From Ectocarpus siliculosus (Eukaryota; Sar; Phaeophyceae; Ectocarpales; Ectocarpaceae), in the NCBI GenBank assembly GCA_000310025.1, contig FN649735.1:259769-290588 (forward strand): 30,820 bases of DNA, written 5' to 3'. How positions within the stretch are numbered: the stretch's first letter is position 1; the number at the start of each line of letters is the position of its first letter. A model generated the notes under the pieces. The model searched no databases and was not told where the DNA came from. It worked only from the letters and a program-made list of their open reading frames with translations. Both the position numbers and the translations under genes were made by a program. Positions 12,023-21,509 of the stretch are shown one piece after another.

Positions 12023-15000
12023 CACGGAGGCATTTTTATACTTTTGTACCTTGTCGGTGAGGATTGCGGTCTTCGCTGCGGCGGTCTTGATCACTCCAAA
12101 CGGTGCGCGGAACTTTAGCTGCAGGAAAGCATGTGAATCGAGGCGAATGAAAAGCAGTAAAGATGGTAGTTGGCCAGTGCTCTATACATAATTCGACAAA
12201 AGACGCATGAACAGAACGTCGAGAGGATCGATGACATCAGTTGGCAAGACAGTACACGAAGAAATGGAAGATGACGCTCTCGTATGAAATCAACGACATA
12301 TTCTCTATTCTCTTACAAATGTTTAGGCGTGGCCAGCAAGCCAAAGCACGCAAATACTACCGCAAGCAAGCAGGCCGGAACTAAACCAAACATCCCGTGC
12401 CAACAGAAGCAAGATGCCCTACATACCTCTTGTTCTCTGGGAAAAATAAAAGGACGCGGAATACAAATAGTCTAATCGGACAAGAGTCGAGGAGGAGACA
12501 AATCAACAATACTTGTACCTATTCAACAGGAAAAACGCACATAATAGAGCAAAAATGGGCAGGCACCAGGCCAATGCCCCCCCCACGCCCCTAACAGGGG
12601 CATCGGAAGTGGGTTGAAACGGCGTGAAGTGGTATCGATAGGATATATTTGATGTACATATATAGGCAGGGGAAAACATTTTTGAGCCACCTTCGGAGAA
12701 CGATCGGACATCGGTGATCGGTCTTGTGGGAACACCGTGGTAAATGGTCTAACCGCTAAGGCATGCAAAACATGAGAGCACGCCCTCCCCCCCCTCCCCC
12801 CCCATCTCATCGCCTTCCTCCTCACCTGAGCGCGGTACTGCAGCTTCAGTACGACCGTGCCCATGTTGGGCACACCCGTGGTGTCAGTGGTGCATGGCAT
12901 AGTCACCTGACCGGACGGACGTTTTAAGAAAAGGAAACGCACACGACACCGGTTTAGTTTAGATAGTAGATGATACAAAGGGGTCTCTCCGGAGTGGGCC
13001 CATGAGAGCACGGCTAGTGTCATCAACCGGTGACGAAAGTTGGAAATACAAGCAGGCAGGCAGCAGAACCAGCCCGCCGTTGACTGCTTAATGCATAGCT
13101 GGTTGCAACGTTTTCCAAGCCAACGGCTCACACAGGTGGCATTTTTTGACCCGAAAGAGCTCAGCGAACCTCAACGAATGAAAACAAACAATTATAGATA
13201 TTTGTATCGAGTCTTACTACGCCTGTATGCATCATGCGGGCACGACTGACCACGCGAAGGAAAAAGGAACCAAACGCATAAACGCCGAAACTAAGCAACC
13301 AACAGTACAATGAGGGCACCATCCGGGCAGTCCAGACCCCGCAAAAGTAGAAACAAGAATAGATTGGTTGGGTTAAACGGCGCGCGTTAGGGAAATGTAT
13401 CGAGGGTACCCCAAACAAAACAAGAAAAATACAGTAGCACCGATTCCCAAAGCATACAGCAGTACGCAGCATCCAAATAGAAGCTTCTCGTTTGAACTTT
13501 TCGAACAAACCCCCCAAATCCTCCGAGATCTCCGTAGACCCGTATCTAGTGCTGAGTACACAAAACAAGAGGCGTGCGTAGTAAGCATGTAGATACGAAT
13601 ATGCAATACATTCTTCCCTTCTTGAAAAACACACACATAAAACTCACCTCCAGCACCCTCTCCCCGCCGCCAACCCCTGGAAATCCCCACTCTGTCGCTC
13701 GCACCCCCCCCCTCACGCTCACCACTCCTTCTCTAGACCCTTCCTTTTCCATCAGGCTTATCTGGAGAGCATCGCTGTGCCGCAACAACATGTCGGCCAA
13801 GGCGGGATGATTGATATCCCAAAAGAAGCACAGCAGGGGTCGGTCGGTTAGAGTGTTAAAAGTAGGCATTGATTTGTAAACGCGGAGGAGTTAGGGTGGT
13901 GGGGGCGCAAGACTACGTTTTCGAGTTTTTAACTTTCGTCTCAATCTTTGTTGGATGGAGGTGTGTGCGGAGAGTTATATTGGCAGCAGTCTCGCGTCAA
14001 AACCCAGAGGAAAATACTTCGTCCAATCCCCTATATAGCCTGATAATGGGTCTACAAGCAAAGGTCGACAACACAAAAAAAACAGAGGAAAAACTCGTCC
14101 AAACGCCTAGCCCGACAACGGGTCTCAAAAAGTCTCAACCGGTGGACAAGATTGCCTCGTTTTCGGCTACAGTGCCGGCCCCCTCACAACCTAAGCAAAG
14201 TTTCTCAACCATGAGGTCAGGCTATTCTAAGCCGCAATACAGGACTTAGGGTGACGCTAGTGGCTGAGCCCAATCTCTTGCGCTCCATTTCCGTTCAAAA
14301 TGTTTCTTATGAGCTGGTCCACACGCTGTGAGGCGAGCGATGTAGGTTCCGAACCTCTAGGAACACGGTACTATACAGAGGTCCCCCCCCCCCCCGCTTC
14401 TCTCTCTAAGCCCCGTATCGCAGTGGAGATTCAGCTCAATGACTCTCTCTCCCTGTCACGGGAGGGTACACTCACCCCCCGAAAAACAAGTCCGTTATCA
14501 ACCTCCCCCGCCTCTGTCGCCCTTTTCAATTGTTTGTATGCATGCATGTATGCATGCTTTTTTCCAGGATGTCAACAAGGGCTATGTACTGTGGCCACGC
14601 AGTTGTTTCTTTTGCTCTCACGTGCTGGCAACGTTGCGGAATATGAAAGTCTCGTGCCAGCTGGGATTCGCGTCGCTTTCCTGTAATGTTTTATCAAACA
14701 AACAACATCGTAGACAAGCACACGCAAAAACGAAACAAGCGAATTGGGGGGAGGGCAGGAGGAAACATCAGGAGGGAGAGTAAGAGTGAATATTTAACAA
14801 CGGCGTGGAACGAGCAAGATGCGGAGAGACGGCTTGCCCAAAATACAGAACAAGAGCAACAACAACAGCCACAACCACATCAAGATAGCGGAACAACAGC
14901 ATTAATAGTAATAATCAAGCTGAGATCCAACAATGAGCGAAAACACAGAAAAGTCCACCGATCTAACAGACACAGGCAGCACAGATGTATTGAAGAAAAC

Positions 15001-15912
15001 AAAACGTCGAACCAAAATCGTACAACCAATGGGTCATGTCCGATCAGAACATAATCGAAACGTTCCCGCAAAATATTCGTACACGTACCCGTACGCCAGT
15101 GGTCTTGGTTTCGGGAGATGACGTCATCTTCAACAGCACGTAAGGGTTGCAGGTACCGAACGCCTTAAGGTTCTAACGGCCGCAGCAAACAGCAAGAGCC
15201 AACAAGAATACCTCGAGGGCTTAGAAAAACAAGAGACCGGGCGACAGACAACTCGGTTGTTTGCAATAGTGGTAACGACTGCTGGGTGTGGCACACTACG
15301 CACAGGCGAGCGGATGTATGGTTGGGTGCTGGAAAAACGAGGGGTGCAATTAACACGTTTCGTGAGCCAAATTTGTGGATCATGGCGGGCCATTGTCACC
15401 ATCACGTATCGTATCGTGTCTTGGAGATTGAACGTCGAGCTAGCTTAGATCAAGAGCGGACGTTCTACAATCCGATGGCATCGTGACAGCTCCTTGGGGG
15501 TCCCAGCATTGCACCGGTGCAAGGGACTCTGACGGATCTATCTCCCTGGAGTAATCTTGACTACTGTAGGTGAACAAATCTACAACCAAGCAATCTAGAT
15601 AGGTACTCCGACAGCACACATGATTTTCTTTTGTGTGTGTGGGACGTTGAACTTCACCCTCCTGGCGTATCGACACGCACGTTCCGCCTCTCTCCTCGGA
15701 ATAATGGAAGGAATTCTGCGCAGGAGCGAGGGGGGTCCTCTTCTTTGCAAGACGTCCAACGACTACATACCATTGAGGAGGTAAATGGTGGCGGTCCTAT
15801 GGCGACGCCTTGGCTAGTCAGTACGTGAGAAACAACATGCATTGCTCACCTGGAGGTTTATCCCTCTCAACACCTGCACCGTAAGATCTCCGAACACGTC
15901 GGCAGAAGCCAT
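10048..15912 (-). CDS. C2-domain protein with C-terminal hydrophobic hairpin, 9 exons
   Basis: In transcript order the exons are 15912-15850, 15163-15089, 14680-14622, 13774-13723, 12906-12826, 12118-12050, 11800-11570, 10798-10655 and, tentatively, 10083-10048. All junctions are in phase and give about 269 residues. Residues 1-110 form a short C2 domain: LTVQVLRGINLQ, NPYVLLKM (27-34), DANPSWHETF (49-58), ALQISLMEKE (68-77) and GTVVLKLQY near 100-108. C2 domains usually bind phospholipids, often through Ca2+. Here the usual loop aspartates are mostly Asn or Glu, so Ca2+ binding is doubtful. An amphipathic stretch (about 111-180) follows, then two adjacent hydrophobic segments (about 184-208 and 211-232) and a basic/Trp/Cys tail. 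This suggests a membrane-anchored lipid-binding protein. The terminal exon (PPPHSPSGTQQ) is supported only by phase and a TTGCAG acceptor. Reading past the GTGAGC donor stays open to 10364. Confidence 0.75.
11936..12020. repeat. (CAA)n-rich microsatellite in intron 6 of the C2 gene
   Basis: A long imperfect run of CAA/ACA triplets with CCA, TCA and CGA interruptions, becoming a pure CAA run near 11990-12020. It lies inside the 249-nt intron 11801-12049 and gives spurious leucine- and valine-rich reading frames. Confidence 0.9.
14005..14160. repeat. Two imperfect 78-bp tandem units in intron 3 of the C2 gene
   Basis: The unit starting CAGAGGAAAA at 14005 recurs at 14083. Shared blocks include CGTCCAA, CCTA(T/G) and (A/C)A(T/A)(T/A)CGGGTCT-like segments. 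The + strand is open from about 13869 to 14249 through both copies, and the period is a multiple of three. I recognise no protein family in it. Confidence 0.6.
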
Positions 15913-18039
15913 GATGTGTATGGTGTGAGTCTTGCTGCGCGGTCCTCCTGAAAACCAATGAGACCAATGGCAGCAGCTGTCAGAAGTAGCCAAGAGTTAT
16001 TCTTGGGCTGCCACCAAGAGAGAAACGAAGCAAGCGAGGATTGCGAAAATAAACCAGAGCGCGCGCGCGTGTGTGTGGGTCGGGTGGGGATCCAAACACC
16101 ATACAGCTCGCAGCGATCGCATGATGCCATCTGATGGGTGGAACAACGCGACGATCGGGTGCACCCGGTCGAAAGACGGTCAAGGTCGGGTGGCGGCGGG
16201 CGTCGATCAATCAGATATCGGCGTGCGGTCGCTGTGAGGTGCGGTTAACAGGGGTACCCGACTGCTGTGGCCATGTTCGTACCAAGTGTACCGGTCGTAC
16301 ACCGCAAAAAAAAAAAAATGTACACGAAAGATACACGGGTTCTTCCTGAGAATTGTCGCCCTGGTGGGCAGTCTCTCTGTGATGTTAGGTATGCACCTAT
16401 TTCTGGGATTAGAGCAGCGCCCATTCGAACTTCGGGGGCAGAGAGTATCATGGTATCATGACGCGAAAATGACTCGCTAGCTGATTGGTCGGCGGAGAAA
16501 ACGTCGCACAACGATTGGCCCATTTCCAAGAACAAACCCTTGTGCGTCATATTTCTGCCGAGACGTAAAAGCCGATGGGGTACAGCAGTAGATGTCCTAT
16601 CTAATCGTGCCATGTTTGTCAATGCAACATGCACACACATTGCACGTTGTGGGCAGAGGCCCGGTACAGCGGCTAACCCGACTGCGGATCCAACGCGACA
16701 ATCCAGAGATGATCAGAGATGACAAAAGAGCGATACAAATAGAGCGAGAGAGAGCGAGAGAGAGCGAGAGAGAGAAGCAAGCAACGAACGACAACCCGGC
16801 GCGTACACACATATCTTGCTGTCCGCAAGCAATTCTAGAAGGGGATGATCCAAACACGACCGGCTTTCGTATGTGCTATGCTTCTCCAACTCCCATCACT
16901 GTCTGTCGCAAACAAGTACGGGCAACAACAGCAGCTCGTGGTGGCATGTCATCAACAGGTTCAACTCAAACCAGCCACAGACAGTAGATCCCAGGCAGAT
17001 GCACTGCTGTAGTGATCACGATTCAGCAGCAACAACGCTCACGAGGTACTCACAGTGTTGGGCAGAAAGCGGATCGTCGCTGTGAGTCTTTTGTCGTCAG
17101 CCCCTCTCCTGTCTATCTTGGCGGCTTTCCTTGTTGACACAACGTGGCAGGCAGGCAGCACAGCAGGATCTGCTGTTGCTTGGTTCACCACTTTTGAAGG
17201 ACCCAGGGGGGTGACGCGGCATACAAACAGCATACGCTTGTGAAGCGCTATCTGCGCATCCCCTCCTTTACCGTTGCCATCGGCTCTCTCAGCTCTGCTC
17301 TACTCCTGCCTCTGCTCTGTGTGTGTCGAAACCAACTCACGCGCCAACGCCACAAGGTAAGAGGCATAGGACAAGGCGCTTCCATGTCAATGGCGATGTT
17401 TATGTTATGTCTTGGAGATCTACAATGGCAAGAGACATTGGTTGTTGGTCCCCATCCGTAGTTCATGCAAACGGAGAGACAGGCGCCAAATGAACAGCTG
17501 CAGGCACTGCTGTGTGTGTTCACCAGTTCTAACACACAGAAACACCAGCCCTGCTTGCACGCCGCACCTGGCCCCCCAATGCTGCTGCCACTCATCTCCA
17601 TGTACCGCCCGTTCTCGAGTTACTTGGACATACACAATAGTCGTACATTCTCCCGTGGGTATCCAATCGTTACATGTGCAACAGAGAAGTGCATGGGCTT
17701 TGGTGGGCGACTGCTCTCTGTCCGCAGCTTGCAAACTCGAGCAGCGCCCAACACAACCAACCTCTGGCTGTGCATGAGAGAATGAATCCCCTCGTCTCCC
17801 ATGTCATCGGCACGCGGCGGCGCATGGAACTCGACGAAAACGTCATGTGCGAAATCACAGAAAGTGCTCCAGATCCTACTTGTTCATGTACCCCTGGACA
17901 TGGATAGCCCGCCCCGGACGAGAGATCGCGCTGGCTCTTTTCAATTGTATGTCTTTCGTCTTTGCCTTCGAGACGCAGGGAGAGCATCAGCCATAGCTAC
18001 CCTCGCAGGGGAGCCAATTGCTGTGCACCAAAACCATCT
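15913..18039. other. Divergent intergenic region between genes B and C
   Basis: Start codons of the - strand C2 gene (15912) and + strand tRNA-binding gene (18383, or 18206) face away from each other across this stretch, so both promoters should lie here. Contents seen are a 12-A run near 16308, an AGAGAGCG repeat at 16741-16775, and an open + strand segment at about 17157-17356 ending in a good donor (CACAAG|GTAAGA). That segment could be a 5' exon of gene C, but I cannot link it. Confidence 0.5.
16741..16775. repeat. (AGAGAGCG)n short tandem repeat
   Basis: About four copies of an 8-base purine-rich unit, intergenic between genes B and C. Confidence 0.85.
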
Positions 18040-18190
18040 CCCCCCCCCCCCACCCCCCCCCANNNNNNNNNNNNNNNNNNNNNNNNNNNNNNNNNNNNNN
18101 NNNNNNNNNNNNNNNNNNNNNNNNNNNNNNNNNNNNNNNNNNNNNNNNNNNNNNNNNNNNNNTCCCCCCCCCCCCCCCCCCCCCCCCCCC
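18040..18190. other. Poly-C tracts flanking a 100-N assembly gap
   Basis: A C-rich run ends at 18062, exactly 100 N occupy 18063-18162, and a 27-C run occupies 18164-18190. A round 100-N block is a conventional placeholder for a gap of unknown size. C runs on both sides explain why reads stopped there. Confidence 0.95.
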
Positions 18191-18205
18191 GCACGCCTTT
18201 CACAG

Positions 18206-18382
18206 ATGATGTCGGCACTCCGCATGCGCAGCACTGCTGTTCCTGTTGTTACAGCAGTGTATCTGCAACAACCACACCAGAGTTGCGAAAGCTTTCTTCC
18301 GTCGCTCCTTCTAATGATCCGACAAGACAACTACCTTTTTCGTTCTTCCCTCACTCTCCCCCCCCCCCACCGCCTGTCGCAG
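18206..18382 (+). repeat. Diverged tandem copy of gene C's leader exon
   Basis: The sequence CAGATGATGTCGGCACTC occurs just upstream of 18206 and again before 18383. Downstream similarity (GCAACAACCACAC, TTGCGAA, GCCTTC/GCTTTC, CGACAAG) continues for over 100 bases. The period is 177 bp, a multiple of three, and no stop interrupts the frame through both copies. The upstream copy also begins MMSAL but its hydrophobic core is weaker and its sequence after residue 6 differs. It is a duplicated leader exon, or a mis-assembled second haplotype. Confidence 0.75.
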
Positions 18383-20371
18383 ATGATGTCGGCACTCTCC
18401 AACGCATGTGCAGCCCTGCTCCTGTTTGCCGCAACAACCACACGAACTTGCGAAGCCTTCGTCGCCTCCTCTAGTCCTTACACACGACAAGTACCGACGA
18501 CAACAGCAGCAGCTCGATGCCGAAGTTCCCTCGATGGATTGGAGCGAACGGGGCAGCAACAACAACGGCAACGGGAGCGATCTGGGAGGACAGGGACGAT
18601 GATGATGGCGGTGTCACACGCTGCTGCGGAAGAGATCTCCAACATGGAGGACGTGGGTTTCCTCTGATCGTGCAATAGTTCAGCGAAACGATTGCGCCGG
18701 GACACTTTAGTCGATGTGCCGATGGCGTCGGGAGATACGAAACGTCAATTTTGCACCGAGATTCAATGTAATTTTTTATGTTGTGGGTCGGGCCTGATGA
18801 GATTGATAGTTTTTTTAGGTGAGCTCTTCGCCTTGTTTGTGCTGCCGGATCCTGCCGACTTCTGTTGTTTTCCTTGCGTACCGAATACGTGAAACTGCCC
18901 CATTTCTTGCCTCGCAGCGAGAGGCGTTGGTCACGCCTGACCAACCCGAAGGATGCCAGCTTTTTTATTGTCGAGTAGGACTCACATCCAAATGGACAAA
19001 CATGCATCTGTTTCCTGCGCCAGTGTTTTGCCCAGACACGTACGTAAGGATTTTCGCATTTCATCGACCCGGTCCTCTTGCGTTGGTTGTTACCATCACT
19101 GATTTGCGTTTGCGCACATGTGGGCGGGTGTCGCATATACAGGTGCCGAAACTCAAGGACCCCGTGGCCATTGCGGATTTCGAGGCTCTCGATATTCGGG
19201 TTGGGTGAGTTAAGACATTGATGTTTGTGATGTCCGCCTGTGTTGGACTTCAGTCTCACCTGTCGTGCATGAGGCGCGGATGTGCTACGGCAGGAATTGC
19301 CATCAGGCGATCGCGATAAAAGTATAATCGTGTGAACCGCTCTGTGTACGAGGTGTGCGCAAGCAACTCTTTTGCAAGCGCTTCTGGTGTGTGACCGTGT
19401 TCAGACGGCGACACTCGTGTGTCCCCTAGTTTCTTCAAAGGGTGACATCTATTTTTCCAGGCGTGATGTTGCGGTATCGACAGCCCTGGTTTTTCATAGC
19501 TATGCATCTGTACACAGATGCCTGTCGATCAAAGGCAGCGTGCATCATGTCGACTCCACCTGACCGACGCTTTCTGACGATATTTGCGCCGCGCGTGCGG
19601 TGAACCCGATTTTGATCAAGATAATACACCCCGCTTGTGGCAGAGGCTCCCTGTCGTGCACCCCCTTTGCACCGCCGTACGTGTCAATGCCTTCCGCTGC
19701 TGGTCGATACTGCTACTGCTGTGCGTCGCGTTTCCCGTCGCCAGGCGTATCGTTCTGGCCGAGTTGATCCCGGACCCCGACCATGGAAACAAGCCCAGCC
19801 GAAAGTATTTGTCTCTTGTCGTGGACCTTGGCAACGAAAAGCGTAGGGTGGTGAGCGCTGTGCGGTCCATCGTGGACGTCGAGGACGCCATTGGGTGAGG
19901 CTCTGTACATATCCTTGCGATTTGCTCCGTTGTTGTCTTCTTCCGGACTTGGGGTGTTTGAAGCATGTTCCAAGCCTCCCTTTGATGGCGGTCATGCTTT
20001 GTCTCGCCCGCGTGTATCACTATTAAAAGAGGTAACGTCTCGTGTGTAAGTGTTGGTAGTCATCTGAAGGGACGAAACTATACGGGGGAGGGAGAGGGCA
20101 CATCTGTAAACGTCTGTCCTCCGCCAACGTTCCTCCATTAACTGTCTGATGTTACCACGTTCGGATATGCCGGCGGTTGGTCCTCAACCCGAACAGGAAA
20201 GCCGTGTTGATGGCCGCCAACGTGGAGGAGGAGACCATCCTCGGGCTGCCCAGCAGGGGGAAGCTGCTGTCCGGCTCCAACTTCAGCAAGGAACCGATGC
20301 CCAGGACCTTGCGCACAGTTCTGCTCGGAGGCGGAGGGGTCCCGCCGGGTAGCGCCGTGTCGGGGCTCTAG
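18383..20371 (+). CDS. tRNA-binding (EMAPII/CsaA-type) OB-fold protein, probably plastid-targeted, 4 exons
   Basis: Exons 18383-18652, 19143-19204, 19745-19894 and 20197-20371 join in phase to 218 residues. Residues 1-25 are a signal-peptide-like leader (ACAALLLFAA) running into CEAFVASSS, resembling the ASAF-type stramenopile plastid signal. A Ser/Thr/Gln-rich transit-like stretch follows to about 90. Residues 100-218 are a single tRNA-binding OB fold: IADFEALDIRVGRIVLAE (100-117), LSLVVDLGNEKRRVVSAV near 130-147, DAIGKAVLMAANVE across the last junction, and a C-terminal VPPGSAVSGL. This fold binds structured RNA as a trans-acting partner of aminoacyl-tRNA synthetases or stands alone, as in CsaA and plant plastid homologues. 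The last acceptor (GAACAG at 20196) was preferred because it yields the conserved IGK. The exon-1 donor is GTGGGT. A longer protein from 18206 is possible. Confidence 0.85.
18653..19142 (+). other. Intron 1 of gene C
   Basis: Donor GTGGGT after NMED, acceptor ATATACAG before VPKLKDP. Reading through hits a stop (TGA at 18665-18667) five codons after the donor, so splicing is required. Nothing else was recognised inside. Confidence 0.75.
19205..19744 (+). other. Intron 2 of gene C
   Basis: Donor GTGAGT and acceptor GTCGCCAG split the glycine codon inside DIRVG|RIVLAE, the most conserved motif of the family, so both boundaries are secure. No other content was seen. Confidence 0.9.
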
Positions 20372-21509
20372 GTGAGCGAGGGGGGTTGAATCTGGAGCAA
20401 GTGCCATGGGGAAGGCGAAGCTGCACCTGGGCTCCACGTGCCGAGGAGGGAGGGGCAAGGACTTCTGCGACTTTGGCCTGATTTACTCTCCACCTAGGAT
20501 GGATTTCAGTGGGTGCACGCTCCCCTGGACGGTGCGGAGAAAGTGTCATCAACACCGCCTGGTCAGGATAGGCTCTTGGCGGGAGATTCAGGAACAAGGC
20601 GCGGGTTGCTGAGTGCGAAACCCCTGGAGGAAGGGGGCGCGTGTCCGCGTGTTGTCGGAGGAATTCCCGGAAAACTTACGTGATACTAGCCAGCCTTAGT
20701 TGTAGCTCGAGAAGGCCGACCATGCCGGCTCCATACGGAGGAGCCTCCGATGTTGGGTGAGAGAATGCGGGGGTTGCATGTCATGTCCAACCGGAGGGTG
20801 GATTGGCCTGATCCGCAGAAGCACACTTGAGTGGGCGGCCTCATGTTGTGGTGTTGGTCCCTTGTGCGTTCTCTGCTAACCTTGAGCAACACCTTGATTG
20901 GGCTAAGTTTTGGCCTGGCTGGGGCAGAGGTTGGTTGTGGAACAATGGGCGGCTTCTGTATGTGACGGTTTTCCGCTTCTCGAGTTCGGGTGTGTGTGTG
21001 TGTGTGTGTGTTTTTGTTTTTTCTTTTCTTACTATGACACAATATCCATCTCTATCTACAGAAAAAAGTCTACGATAGATTAGCAATGAATCCATAGCGT
21101 CAGCGAAGGGCTATCTGTTTGTTTTCTTCAGATCACGCCCATAGGCGTCGGGTCGATGCGGCGTTCTATTATCCGCAACCCTTTATTTTTTATTGTACAA
21201 GTAGAGCTTCGGCTATCGAATCATATCTCTTTACATCATGTGAACCAAGCAGCTAAGCACCTTGCCAACACCGCCCTTTTGACACTACTGAACACCGACA
21301 AAGTTGTCTGAGGCCCACCCCCCTCTTGCACACACGACTTCGCCGACCAACATCAACAACGCTTACTACTGCGAACATCGTGTGGACGACCTCTGGAAAA
21401 CCGGGAACTTCGCAAAAGTATACGGCAGAGACAGAAGTCTTTCGCACATGACCCTGGTCCAATGACTTGGCAACTTTTAGGCAAACATCTCTCGAATCGA
21501 GTGCAACTA
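20372..21509. other. Convergent intergenic region between genes C and D
   Basis: Holds the 3' ends of the + strand gene C and - strand gene D. A GTGAGC motif directly follows the TAG stop of gene C and resembles a donor, but the domain is already complete at the stop. A (GT)10 microsatellite lies at 20992-21011. No gene was recognised. Confidence 0.5.
20992..21011. repeat. (GT)10 microsatellite
   Basis: Ten GT units followed by a T-rich run, between the convergent genes C and D. Confidence 0.9.

Noticed and set aside
13387-13600. Possible C2-gene exon reading RYGSTEISEDLGGLFEK on the - strand
   Set aside because: It has a good pyrimidine tract and acceptor, but its phase does not fit the preceding exon, which ends in phase 0. 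The C2 domain is already complete without it.
17056-17095. Short - strand exon-like segment (TIRFLPNT with donor GTGAGT)
   Set aside because: It is very short and lies upstream of the C2 gene's start codon. No partner exon was found.
20160-20196. Starting gene C's last exon at RLVLNPNR
   Set aside because: No AG acceptor precedes it. Using AACAG at 20196 keeps phase and produces the conserved IGK motif of the tRNA-binding fold.
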